The notes beneath the pieces were generated by a model that saw only the letters and a list, made by a program, of their open reading frames with translations, did no database searches and was not told the DNA's origin. From assembly GCA_028876585.1 (NCBI GenBank), contig JAGWRL010000088.1, forward strand, positions 1 to 18,420: 18,420 bases of DNA. The letters are read 5' to 3'. Made by a program: the position numbers and the translations under genes. This document shows, piece by piece, positions 1 to 7,462 of the stretch. Origin of the DNA: Pseudomonadota bacterium (lineage in GTDB: Bacteria > Pseudomonadota > Alphaproteobacteria > Rhizobiales > Beijerinckiaceae). Numbering within the stretch: position 1 is the stretch's first letter; every line of letters begins with the position of its first letter.

Positions 1-947
1 AGGGCGCGACCTCGGGCGTGGCGGACGCCGTGAAGAAGGCGGAGGACGCGGCGAAGGCGGCGCAAGACGCGACGGCCGGCGTGGCGGATTCCGCCAAGGC
101 GGCGCAAGCGAGCGCGGCGGCGGCGGATCAGGCGGCGAAGAAGGCCGGGGGCACGGCTTCGGGCATGGCCGACGCCTTGAAGAAGGCGCAGGACTTGGCG
201 AGCGCGGCGGCGCAAAGCGAAGACGCGGCCGATCAAGCGGGCAAACTCGCGCTGGCGGCGGTCGCCGGCCAGGTGACCAACGCGGCCTCGTCGGCGAAAA
301 AGGCGGAAGACGCGGCGGGCGCGGCGGCGCAAAGCGCGACCTCGGCGGATCAGGCGGCCAAATCCGCCGACGCCGCGATCAAGCGCGCGGTCGATGTCGC
401 CGACGCGGCGAAGAAGGCGCAGGACGCGGCCAGCGCGGCCGCCGACAGCGCCGCTGCGGCCGACAAGGCGGCCAAGGCCGCCGAGGAGGCGGCCAAAGCC
501 AAGGCCGCCGCCCCGCCGCCCCCGAAAGTGGACGAGAACGCGCCGCCGACGATGAGCGACATCGAGGCGACGACGCCGCTGCAACCGCCGAAGTGCGAGA
601 AATACATGCTGTATCTGCTCAACACCTCGAGCGTGCAATTCGCGCTCGGCCGGGCTTCGGTGTCGGCGGCGTCGCAGCCGTTGTTGGCGAAACTCGCGCA
701 TGTCGCGCAGCGCTGCCCCGACGCCAAGCTGGAAATCGCCGGCTACACCGACAACATCGGCGATCCCGCCAGCAACAAGCGGCTGTCGAAGGCGCGGGCG
801 GATTCGGTCGTGGCGGCGTTGACGAGCCACGGCGTCGCGGCGGAACGCCTCAGCGCGGTCGGCTACGGCATGGCCAATCCGATCGCGTCGAACGACACGG
901 ATGAAGGCCAGGCGAAAAACCGCCGCATCGAAATTCACGTGAAGTGA
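1..947 (+). CDS. OmpA-domain envelope protein with Ala-rich helical stalk (5' end cut)
   Basis: The reading frame is open from base 3, so the gene begins upstream of the window; the GTG at 18 is an internal Val codon within the repeats. The visible N-terminal part (about 165 residues) is almost all Ala, Lys, Asp, Glu, Gln and Ser. It consists of imperfect units such as KKAEDAAKAAQ and SADQAAKSA, which predict a long amphipathic helix or coiled coil. A PPPP hinge follows near base 515. The C-terminal 110 residues form an OmpA-like peptidoglycan-binding domain: NTSSVQFALGRASVSAAS, then AGYTDNIGDPASNKRLSKAR, then QAKNRRIEI, including the Asp and Arg that bind diaminopimelate in this family. Two Cys (KCEKY and QRCPD) could form a disulfide. 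The likely role is non-covalent anchoring of the envelope to peptidoglycan, with the stalk as spacer. Whether the missing N-terminus carries a lipobox or a transmembrane anchor cannot be seen. Confidence 0.88.
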   Translation, partial: GATSGVADAVKKAEDAAKAAQDATAGVADSAKAAQASAAAADQAAKKAGGTASGMADALKKAQDLASAAAQSEDAADQAGKLALAAVAGQVTNAASSAKKAEDAAGAAAQSATSADQAAKSADAAIKRAVDVADAAKKAQDAASAAADSAAAADKAAKAAEEAAKAKAAAPPPPKVDENAPPTMSDIEATTPLQPPKCEKYMLYLLNTSSVQFALGRASVSAASQPLLAKLAHVAQRCPDAKLEIAGYTDNIGDPASNKRLSKARADSVVAALTSHGVAAERLSAVGYGMANPIASNDTDEGQAKNRRIEIHVK

Positions 948-966
948 CGCCGCAGGGAGAACGCCT

Positions 967-1251
967 ATGATCTACGACATTTCGTACCTGTGGATATGGC
1001 TGGTGCTGGCGGCGCTGGTCGGCGGCGCGGTCGGCTGGCGCCATGAGGTCGCCGGGCCGCAAGAACCCTGGTTCGTCGGCGGGTTCCGCGTGGCGCTGAT
1101 CGCGCTGATCGTCGGCTTTCTTGCGGCGCTGGTGCATCTGTTCTCGGGCAGCTTGGCGTTCTGGGTCGAGACGGCGGTGCTGTTCTTCATCGTCTACCTG
1201 CTCGGCGCGCTGGCCGGCGGCGCGGCGAAGCGGGTGCAGGGCGCGGCCTGA
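967..1251 (+). CDS. small three-span membrane protein, unknown function
   Basis: This 94-residue protein starts at an ATG preceded by GGGAGA at good spacing, 19 nt behind the OmpA-domain gene, so the two are probably cotranscribed. Three hydrophobic segments are visible: about residues 8-23 (WIWLVLAALVGGAVGW), 42-60 (VALIALIVGFLAALVHLF) and 65-87 (FWVETAVLFFIVYLLGALAGG). It ends in a short basic tail (AAKRVQGAA). I do not recognise a named family. The linkage suggests an inner-membrane partner of the peptidoglycan-binding protein, which is inference from gene order only. Codon use matches the neighbours, so it looks like a real gene. Confidence 0.7.
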   Translation: MIYDISYLWIWLVLAALVGGAVGWRHEVAGPQEPWFVGGFRVALIALIVGFLAALVHLFSGSLAFWVETAVLFFIVYLLGALAGGAAKRVQGAA

Positions 1252-1364
1252 CCGGCGCGCTCACCCAGTTGTGACGGCGCGCGCAATGGCCGACGCGCGC
1301 CGCGTATCGTATTCCCCGCGCTGCACGCCGGCGCCTTCGCGCTGACGCCGATGCGGAGCCTTGA

Positions 1365-2621
1365 TTGTCGGAACTGATTGCGACCTGGAGCATCGCCGGT
1401 TTTGCCACCGCCGGCGTGATCATCCGGCCCGCGCGCCTGCCGGAGGCGATCTGGGCGGTGGCGGGGGCGGCGGCGCTGGTCGGGTTCGGCCTCATCTCGC
1501 CGAGCCTGGCGCTGACGGGCGTCGCCAAGGGCTATGACGTCTATCTGTTTCTCGCCGGCATGATGCTGCTGGCCGAAGTTGCGCGCCGCGAGGGGCTGTT
1601 TGATTGGCTGGCGCGGCTGGCGACCGCCTTCGCCGACGGCTCGCCGACGCGGCTGTTCGTGTTGATTTACGGCGTCGGCGTGCTGGTGACCGCGCTGCTG
1701 TCGAACGACGCGACCGCGGTCGTGCTGACGCCGGCGGTGCTGGCGGCCGCCGCCGCCGCCCGCGTCGCCGACCCGATGCCCTACGCCCTGATCTGCGCTT
1801 TCATCGCCAACGCCGCCTCGTTCGTGCTGCCGATCTCCAATCCGGCCAATCTCGTCGTGTTCGGCGGCGGCGACATGCCGGCGTTGGGAGAATGGCTGGC
1901 GCGGTTCGCCGCGCCCTCGCTCGCCGCCATCGCCGTCACCTTTGTCGCGCTGTTCCTGACCCAGCGCGCCGCGTTGCGCGTCGATTCGATCGCGCGCGGC
2001 GTCAAGGCGGGGCGGCTCAGCGGCGGCGGGCGACTGGCGGCGGCGGGCGTGATCGCGACGGCGGCGTTGCTGGCGGGCGCTTCGGCTTTGGGGCGCGATC
2101 TCGGCGCGCCGACGGCGGCGGCCGGGATTGTCACTGCCCTGGCCTCGTGCGCGCGCCGGCGCGAGGCGCCATGGGCGCTGGCGCGGCGGATCTCCTGGGG
2201 CGTGCTGCCGCTGGTCGCCGGCCTGTTCGTGCTGGTGGAGGCGCTGGAGGCGACCGGCGTGGTCGCCCGGCTCGCCGACGAGTTGCACCGCCAGGCCGCG
2301 CTGGCGCCGGCAGCCTCGGCCTGGGGCGCCGGCGCGCTGCTGGGCCTGGGCTCCAATCTGATGAACAATCTGCCGGCCGGCCTGATCGCCGCGGCGACCG
2401 CGCACAGCGCGCAAGCCTCGAAACAGATCACCGGCGCGATGCTGATCGGCGTCGATCTCGGCCCCAACCTGTCGATCACCGGTTCGCTGGCGACGATCCT
2501 GTGGCTGCATGCGCTGCGGCGCGAGGGGCTCGACATCGGCGCCTGGCGGTTCCTCAAAATCGGCGCGATGGTGATGCTTCCCGCGCTGATCGCGGCGCTT
2601 GCGGCCCTGCTCGCCTTCTAA
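1365..2621 (+). CDS. ArsB/SLC13-type ion permease (arsenite/anion or Na+/H+ antiporter-like)
   Basis: A 418-residue polytopic membrane protein of the ArsB/NhaD/SLC13 ion-transporter superfamily. Family signatures are VTALLSNDATAVVLTPAVL around residues 105-125 and NAASFVLPISNPANLVVF around 148-166. A related re-entrant motif near the C-terminus reads GLGSNLMNNLPAGLIAAATA, followed by GVDLGPNLSITGSLATILW. The two Asn/Thr-rich half-motifs fit the inverted-repeat architecture of the superfamily. The start is a TTG with GGAG 6 nt upstream; no in-frame ATG gives a comparable N-terminus. The length is usual for ArsB (about 420-430). No arsC, arsR or arsH lies nearby, so arsenite export is not supported by context; an anion or proton/sodium exchanger is equally possible. 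It converges with the LysR gene, leaving only 3 nt between stop codons. Confidence 0.85.
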   Translation: MSELIATWSIAGFATAGVIIRPARLPEAIWAVAGAAALVGFGLISPSLALTGVAKGYDVYLFLAGMMLLAEVARREGLFDWLARLATAFADGSPTRLFVLIYGVGVLVTALLSNDATAVVLTPAVLAAAAAARVADPMPYALICAFIANAASFVLPISNPANLVVFGGGDMPALGEWLARFAAPSLAAIAVTFVALFLTQRAALRVDSIARGVKAGRLSGGGRLAAAGVIATAALLAGASALGRDLGAPTAAAGIVTALASCARRREAPWALARRISWGVLPLVAGLFVLVEALEATGVVARLADELHRQAALAPAASAWGAGALLGLGSNLMNNLPAGLIAAATAHSAQASKQITGAMLIGVDLGPNLSITGSLATILWLHALRREGLDIGAWRFLKIGAMVMLPALIAALAALLAF

Positions 2622-2624
2622 AAC

Positions 2625-3638
2625 TTATTCGGCGGCCTTGCGCACCCGCGAGGCGACGGGGAGCGGCGCGACCTTGGCGGGGCCGGCCGGCGGGGCCGCC
2701 AGTTCGCCCCGCCAATAGCCCTTGCGCACCAGTTCCGAGACGATGGCGACGGCGAGCCGCTCGACCTCGCGCGCCGCGCGCTTGATCGGCCGCGCTGGAT
2801 TGCTGGCGAGATAGACGGTGCGCCGCATGGCGGGATCGCGCACCGGCACGAGCACCAGTTCGCCGCGCTCCAACTCTTCGTGCACCGCGGCGTGGGCGAG
2901 CAGCGAATAGCCGGAGCCGCGCGCGACCAGCGTCTTGATGCGGCTGAGCGAATCCATCTCCATCACGACGTCGAGCCGCAGCGATTGCGCATCCGCGATG
3001 CGCTCCACCGTCTCGCGCAGGCCGTGCTCGCGATGCGGCAGAATGAGCCCGAGACCGCCGCAGTCGCGCAGCGAGACCGCCTCCTTGGCGATGCCGTTCT
3101 TGCCGATCTCGCCCTTCCAGGAATCGCTGGCGGCGACGAGAAACAGCTCTTCGACCAGCAACGGACGCATGTCGAGATGGGGCGCGCAATTGACGTCGTA
3201 GAGAATGCCGAAGTCGATCGAGCCCTCCGTAAGCCATGTCTGCACATGGCCGCTCATGGCGTCCATCGCGCGCAGCACGATCTTGGGGAACTCATTGCGC
3301 ACCGTCTCCGACAACGGCACCGTCAGCACATTGCTGACGGAGCTGGGGAAGGCGAAACTGACCGGGCCGGACAGTTCGGAGGATTGATCGCGCAGATCGG
3401 CGACGGCGACTTCAACCGCCTTGATGACCGCCAGCGCGTGCGCGTAAAGCCGCTGGCCGCTTTCCGTCAAGGTGACGCCGCGGGTCGAGCGCACCAGCAA
3501 TTGCACGCCCAGCTCCTCTTCGAGCCGCATGACGTGATGGCTCAGCGAGGGCTGCGCCACGCCGAGTTTTCCGGAGGCGAGCGACATCGAGTGCTGGTCG
3601 GCGATCGCCACGAAATAACGCAATTGTCTGATGTCCAC
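2625..3638 (-). CDS. LysR-family transcriptional regulator
   Basis: An N-terminal winged helix-turn-helix of the LysR type is clear: residues 1-60 begin VDIRQLRYFVAIADQHSMS and continue LGVAQPSLSHHVMRLEEELG and RSTRGVTLTESG. A periplasmic-binding-protein-like effector domain follows (about 90-300: GPVSFAFPSSVSNVLTVPL, DFGILYD, SGYSLLAHAAV). The GTG start at 3638 is preferred because it gives the canonical LysR N-terminus and has GGAGGAG 10-12 nt upstream; an ATG at 3662 would add 8 residues and place that ribosome site inside the gene. The protein is 337 residues from the GTG, longer than the usual ~300-310, owing to a Pro/Ala/Arg-rich C-terminal tail. The domain order resembles Nac/Cbl-like members. 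The effector and targets are unknown; no divergently transcribed neighbour marks an obvious target. Confidence 0.92.
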   Translation of the reverse strand: MDIRQLRYFVAIADQHSMSLASGKLGVAQPSLSHHVMRLEEELGVQLLVRSTRGVTLTESGQRLYAHALAVIKAVEVAVADLRDQSSELSGPVSFAFPSSVSNVLTVPLSETVRNEFPKIVLRAMDAMSGHVQTWLTEGSIDFGILYDVNCAPHLDMRPLLVEELFLVAASDSWKGEIGKNGIAKEAVSLRDCGGLGLILPHREHGLRETVERIADAQSLRLDVVMEMDSLSRIKTLVARGSGYSLLAHAAVHEELERGELVLVPVRDPAMRRTVYLASNPARPIKRAAREVERLAVAIVSELVRKGYWRGELAAPPAGPAKVAPLPVASRVRKAAE

Positions 3639-3712
3639 CGAAGCGACGCTCCTCCGCAACATGCCGTCCGACGCCGACGTTTTCGCCCGCGACCGAAAAT
3701 CTTGTTTGCTCG

Positions 3713-3731
3713 CGGCGGCCTGCGGCCGCCG
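3713..3731 (-). terminator. GC-rich hairpin downstream of the GntR gene, possible weak terminator
   Basis: A perfect inverted repeat CGGCGGCC-TGC-GGCCGCCG (8-bp stem, 3-nt loop) lies 30 nt past the stop codon of the GntR gene on its coding strand. The U-rich stretch (AUUUU) is about 15 nt further on rather than directly after the stem, so intrinsic termination is only a possibility. It may simply be a chance palindrome in GC-rich DNA. Confidence 0.3.
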
Positions 3732-3760
3732 TCAATCCCGCGCCCGCCGAGGCGGCTGGT

Positions 3761-4459
3761 TCATGCGAATGCCGGCTCCTTCTTCTGCGCCGTCTCGCGC
3801 TCGCGCACGGCGATGCGGCCAACCGCGATGTCCGACGCTTTCGTCATGTGTTCCCGGCACATTTGCTCGGAGCGCTCGGGGTCGCCCGATAGGACGGCGT
3901 CGAGGATCGCGGCGTGCTCGTCCCAGATGCGGCGCGAACCCTGTTCCCCCTCGCGCAGAACCTCAGCCATGATGCGGCGGAATTTCGCCCAGTGCGGCGC
4001 CATCGTCTCGTTGAGCAGCGTATTGCCGGAGGCCTGCGCCAGCAGCACATGAAAGTTGATGTCCGCGACGATCTGGTCTTCCAGCGAGCCGCGTTGCAGC
4101 GCCGCGCGTCCGGCCGCGATCAAGGCCGGGCCTTCGCTCTTCAACGAAGCGGCGCCGCTGGTCGCCGCGAGCCGGGCGGCGAGCGCCTCCATCGCGGTGC
4201 GAAACTGATAGAGATCGCGCACTTCGGTCGCCACCAGCGGCGCCACTATGAGGCCGCGGCCCGACGCCTCCTTGACGATGCCCTGATTGCGCAACAGCAG
4301 CAGCGCCTGCTGCACGGGTTGGCGCGACACGCCGAGCGCGCGGGCGACGTCGTCCTGAATCAGGCGCATGCCCGAGGGCAAACGGCCGGCGACGATCTCG
4401 GAAACGATCGCCTCGCACACGCGCTGAACAAGGCTCGGCTGCGCCGCCAAGGCACGCAT
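3761..4459 (-). CDS. GntR-family (FCD/FadR subfamily) transcriptional regulator
   Basis: The N-terminal winged helix of GntR type spans about residues 10-75: VCEAIVSEIVAGRLPSGMRL, QDDVARALGVSRQPVQQAL and GIVKEASGRGLIVAP. An all-helical FCD ligand domain follows, with metal/effector residues typical of the family (DINFHVLLAQASGN, DEHAAILDAVLSGD, CREHM). The start is taken as the ATG at 4459 (232 aa), 9 nt behind GGGAGG; the ATG at 4465 sits too close to that site (3 nt) and the GTG at 4486 lies upstream of it. The gene is divergent from the TRAP/CoA-ligase operon and is very likely its local repressor. FCD regulators commonly sense the carboxylic acid that the adjacent operon imports, so the ligand is probably the TRAP substrate or its CoA-pathway intermediate (inference). 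Confidence 0.92.
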   Translation of the reverse strand: MRALAAQPSLVQRVCEAIVSEIVAGRLPSGMRLIQDDVARALGVSRQPVQQALLLLRNQGIVKEASGRGLIVAPLVATEVRDLYQFRTAMEALAARLAATSGAASLKSEGPALIAAGRAALQRGSLEDQIVADINFHVLLAQASGNTLLNETMAPHWAKFRRIMAEVLREGEQGSRRIWDEHAAILDAVLSGDPERSEQMCREHMTKASDIAVGRIAVRERETAQKKEPAFA

Positions 4460-4505
4460 TCCCATTCGCCTCCCATAGGCTCGCACAAATTTCCGCCGCC
4501 GACGG

Positions 4506-4534
4506 TTGCGGCGGCCTTGGCGAATGTGTATACC
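4506..4534 (+). promoter_or_regulatory. putative sigma70-type promoter of the TRAP/CoA-ligase operon
   Basis: TTGCGG (4506-4511) and TATACC (4529-4534) are separated by 17 nt. This is a reasonable housekeeping promoter match 57 nt before the dctP-like ATG. The predicted start near 4541 falls inside the palindrome at 4537-4553. The -10 overlaps a GTATAC palindrome (4528-4533), the core of many FadR/VanR-type operators. Confidence 0.4.
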
Positions 4535-4536
4535 GT

Positions 4537-4553
4537 TTGAATTCGGAATTCAA
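4537..4553. promoter_or_regulatory. perfect 17-bp palindrome, likely GntR operator
   Basis: TTGAATTC-G-GAATTCAA is an uninterrupted inverted repeat (8-bp arms around a single G). It stands out as AT-rich in a GC-rich genome and lies between the divergent GntR gene and the TRAP operon. It covers the expected +1 region of the operon. Its size and symmetry suit a dimeric winged-helix regulator. Assignment to the adjacent GntR protein is inference from position. Confidence 0.55.
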
Positions 4554-4590
4554 GTGCGGGCGAAACCCCCGCGGCGTGCGGGAGGGAACG

Positions 4591-5598
4591 ATGAGGCTGG
4601 ATCGGCGCGCGGTGTTAAGAACAGGCGTGGCGGGCGCAGCCTACGCCGCGACATTCTCGATTCTGCGCGCCGCGCCAATCAAGCTGAAATTCGGCAACGA
4701 CCTGCCGGCGACCCATTCCGTCAACCTGCGGCTGACCGAGGCGATCAAGGCGATCGCCGAGGAGACGCACGGCGAGGTCGAGGTTGCGTTGTTCCCCAAC
4801 AACCAACTCGGCAACGACAAGGACATGCTGTCGCAATTGCGCTCGGGCGCGCTGGAAATGGCGACGATGCCCAATGTCGTGCTGTCGACGCTGGCGCCGC
4901 AGACGGCGCTGGTCGGGCTCGGCTACGCCTTCACCGATTATGAAAAGGTGTGGGCGGCGATGGACGGCGAGGTCGGCGCCCATGTCCGCAAAGCGATCGA
5001 AAAGGTCGGGCTGCTGCCGTTCGAGGCCAGTTGGGACAACGGCTTCCGCCATATCACGTCGTCGACCCATCCCATCAACACGCCGCAGGATCTCGCCAAT
5101 TTCAAGATCCGCGTGCCGGTGGTGCCGCTGTGGGTGGCGATGTTCAGCGCCTTCGGCGCCGCGCCGGTCAGCATTCCCTTGGCCGAGGCCTATTCCGCGT
5201 TGCAGACGAAAGTCGCCGACGGGCAGGAAAATCCGCTTGTGCTGATCGAGGCGGCCAAGTTCTACGAAGTGCAGAAATATTGCTCGCTCACCCGGCACGC
5301 CTGGGACGGCTTCTGGTTGATCGCCTCGGCGAAAACATGGCCGACGCTGCCCAAGGACGCGCAGAGCGTGCTGACCAAGCATTTCAACGCCGCCGCGAAG
5401 AAACAGCGCGACGATCTGGCGAAGAACTCGCTGGAGGCGCAGAAGGCGCTGGAAGGCAAGGGCCTGATCTTCAACGCGCCCGACATCGCCCCGTTCAAGG
5501 CGGCGCTGGGCAAGACGGATTTCTACAAGAAGGCGCGGGCGAAGTTCGGCGAGGAAGCCTGGACCCTGCTGCAAAAATATGCTGGCGACCTTGGTTGA
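4591..5598 (+). CDS. TRAP transporter solute-binding protein (DctP family)
   Basis: A periplasmic binding protein of 335 residues that captures an organic acid for a TRAP transporter. The N-terminus MRLDRRAVLRTGVAG has a twin-arginine (DRRAVLR) motif followed by a hydrophobic stretch ending near ILRAAP, so Tat export is likely. The mature part starts KLKFGNDLPATHS and shows DctP-family marks: LFPNNQLGNDKDMLSQLRSG (68-85), FKIRVP with the conserved carboxylate-binding Arg near 174, and KVADGQENP (207-215). The ATG at 4591 is preceded directly by GGAGGGAACG; an in-frame TTG at 4537 lies inside the operator palindrome and is rejected as a start. The permease gene overlaps its 3' end by 20 nt. 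The substrate cannot be read from sequence, but the neighbouring CoA ligase points to a monocarboxylate or 2-hydroxycarboxylate. Confidence 0.93.
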   Translation: MRLDRRAVLRTGVAGAAYAATFSILRAAPIKLKFGNDLPATHSVNLRLTEAIKAIAEETHGEVEVALFPNNQLGNDKDMLSQLRSGALEMATMPNVVLSTLAPQTALVGLGYAFTDYEKVWAAMDGEVGAHVRKAIEKVGLLPFEASWDNGFRHITSSTHPINTPQDLANFKIRVPVVPLWVAMFSAFGAAPVSIPLAEAYSALQTKVADGQENPLVLIEAAKFYEVQKYCSLTRHAWDGFWLIASAKTWPTLPKDAQSVLTKHFNAAAKKQRDDLAKNSLEAQKALEGKGLIFNAPDIAPFKAALGKTDFYKKARAKFGEEAWTLLQKYAGDLG

Positions 5599-7432
5599 CG
5601 CGCCGCGCGGCGTCGTCCATCGGCTGAGCCAGGCGCTCGGCGTCGTCCTGGCGACGCTCGCCGGCCTGCTGGTCGCAGCCGAGATCGTCGTGCTGCTGGC
5701 GGGCGTCTGCGCCCGCTATTTCCTGGCGCGGCCGCTGATCTGGGGCGACGAGCTCGCCAGCATCCTGTTTATCTGGTTGGCGATGCTCGGCGCCGCGCTC
5801 GCGTTGCAGCGCGACGAGCATATGCGGATGACCGTGTTCAGCAACGGGCTGTCGGCGCGCGCGCGGGTGTTTCTCGACCGTTTCGTGCTGTGCGTCGCGA
5901 TCGCCTTTCTGCTCATGATCCTCAAGCCGGCGTTCGACTTCGCCATCGAGGACATGGATGTGGCGACGCCGGCGCTGGAGATTTCCTCGGCCTGGCTGTC
6001 GATGGCGCTTCCCGTCGGCTTTTCGCTGATGCTGGCGGTCGCGCTGCTGCGGTTGATCGGCGCCGCCGAACGCGGCGTCGCCGTGGTCGCGCTGTTGGCG
6101 GTGGCGCTGTTCGTCGCGGCGTTCTATTTGGCGAGCCCCTATCTGCCCGCGCTCGGCAATCTCAATCTGGTGCTGTTCTTCGTCGTGCTGTTCGCCGCGC
6201 TGGTGTTCGCCGCCGCGCCGATCGCCTTCGCCTTCGCGCTCGCCACTTTCGGCTATATCGCGTTGACGACGACCACGCCGACGACGGTGATCGTCGGCCG
6301 CATGGACGAGGGCATGAGCCATCTCATCCTGCTCGCCGTGCCGCTGTTCGTGTTTCTCGGCCTGTTGATCGAGATGACGGGCATGGCGCGGGCGATGGTG
6401 GGGTTTCTGGCGAGCCTGCTCGGCCATGTCAGAGGCGGCCTGCAATATGTGCTGATCGGCGCGATGTATCTGGTGTCGGGCATTTCCGGCTCGAAGGCGG
6501 CGGATATGGCGGCGGTCGCGCCGGTGCTGTTTCCCGAGATGATCGCGCGCGGCGCCAAGCCCGGCGATCTCGTGGCGCTGCTGGCGGCGACCGGCGCGCA
6601 GACCGAGACCGTGCCGCCGAGTCTGGTGCTGATCACCATCGGCTCGGTCACGGGCGTTTCGATCGCCGCTTTGTTCACCGGCGGCCTTGTTCCCAGCGCG
6701 GTGCTGGCGGTGGCGTTGATCGTGGTGGCGCGCTGGCGCTACCGCCACGAAGATCTGTCGCATGTGAAGCGCGCGACGCCGCGCCAGGTGTTGCGCGCGT
6801 TCGTCGTCGCGCTGCCGGCGCTGGCGTTGCCGTTTCTCATCCGCGCGGCGGTGGTTGGCGGCGTCGCGACGGCGACGGAGGTGTCGACGATCGGCATCGT
6901 CTACGCCTTCGTCGCCGGGCTCGTGTTCTATCGCGAGTTCAGATGGAGCCGGTTGCCGGCGATGCTGGTGGAGACCGCGTCGCTGTCGGGCGCGATCCTG
7001 TTCATCATCGGCGCGGCGACGGCGATGGCGTGGGCGCTGACGCAATCGGGTTTCTCCACCGCGCTGGCGGCGGCGATGACCAAATTGCCCGGCGGAACGC
7101 CGGTGTTTCTCGGGGTGTCGATCCTGGTCTTCATTGCGCTCGGCAGCGTGCTGGAGGGCATTCCCGCCATCGTTCTGTTTGGTCCGCTGATGTTTCCCAT
7201 CGCGCGCCAGATCGGCGTGAATGAGGTCCATTATGCGATGGTGGTCGTGCTGGCGATGGGCATTGGATTGTTCGCGCCGCCGTTCGGCGTCGGCTATTAT
7301 GCGGCCTGCGCGATCAGCCGGGTCCATCCCGATCAAGGGGTGCGCCCGATGGCCGGCTATGTGCTGGCGCTGCTGATTGGAACGATCGTCGTCGCGGCCA
7401 TTCCCTGGCTTTCGACGGGGTTGCTGAAATGA
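5579..7432 (+). CDS. TRAP transporter fused permease, DctQ-DctM
   Basis: A single 617-residue protein joins the small four-helix DctQ subunit (about 1-165; LIWGDELASILFIWLAMLGA, with the charged HMRMTVF that follows) to the large DctM channel subunit (about 195-617). DctM marks include MSHLILLAVPLFVFLGLLIE, SGISGSKAADMAAVAPVLFP, ATGAQTETVPPSLVLITIG and ALGSVLEGIPAIVLFGPLMF. It uses a cation gradient to import the substrate delivered by the binding protein. The ATG at 5579 overlaps the dctP-like gene by 20 nt, consistent with translational coupling. QM fusions are a known TRAP variant. The DctM part contains the acidic and Asn/Ser/Gly-rich hairpin motifs expected of elevator-type transporters. 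Confidence 0.93.
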   Translation: MLATLVDAPRGVVHRLSQALGVVLATLAGLLVAAEIVVLLAGVCARYFLARPLIWGDELASILFIWLAMLGAALALQRDEHMRMTVFSNGLSARARVFLDRFVLCVAIAFLLMILKPAFDFAIEDMDVATPALEISSAWLSMALPVGFSLMLAVALLRLIGAAERGVAVVALLAVALFVAAFYLASPYLPALGNLNLVLFFVVLFAALVFAAAPIAFAFALATFGYIALTTTTPTTVIVGRMDEGMSHLILLAVPLFVFLGLLIEMTGMARAMVGFLASLLGHVRGGLQYVLIGAMYLVSGISGSKAADMAAVAPVLFPEMIARGAKPGDLVALLAATGAQTETVPPSLVLITIGSVTGVSIAALFTGGLVPSAVLAVALIVVARWRYRHEDLSHVKRATPRQVLRAFVVALPALALPFLIRAAVVGGVATATEVSTIGIVYAFVAGLVFYREFRWSRLPAMLVETASLSGAILFIIGAATAMAWALTQSGFSTALAAAMTKLPGGTPVFLGVSILVFIALGSVLEGIPAIVLFGPLMFPIARQIGVNEVHYAMVVVLAMGIGLFAPPFGVGYYAACAISRVHPDQGVRPMAGYVLALLIGTIVVAAIPWLSTGLLK

Positions 7433-7462
7433 ACTTGTTTCCTCTAATTGCATGAGTCCGCC

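Noticed and set aside
1..500. Repetitive DNA near the left edge considered as a tandem repeat or CRISPR array.
   Set aside because: The repetition is imperfect, in frame and explained by Ala/Lys/Asp-rich coding repeats; there are no constant repeats with unique spacers.
1194..2510. A 438-codon minus-strand open frame opposite the ArsB-like permease.
   Set aside because: Gln/Arg/Asp-rich antisense product; the plus strand encodes a clear polytopic transporter with conserved Asn/Pro motifs.
1365..2621. Arsenic-resistance operon.
   Set aside because: Only the permease family fits; no arsR, arsC, arsH or acr3 neighbour is present, so substrate specificity is left open.
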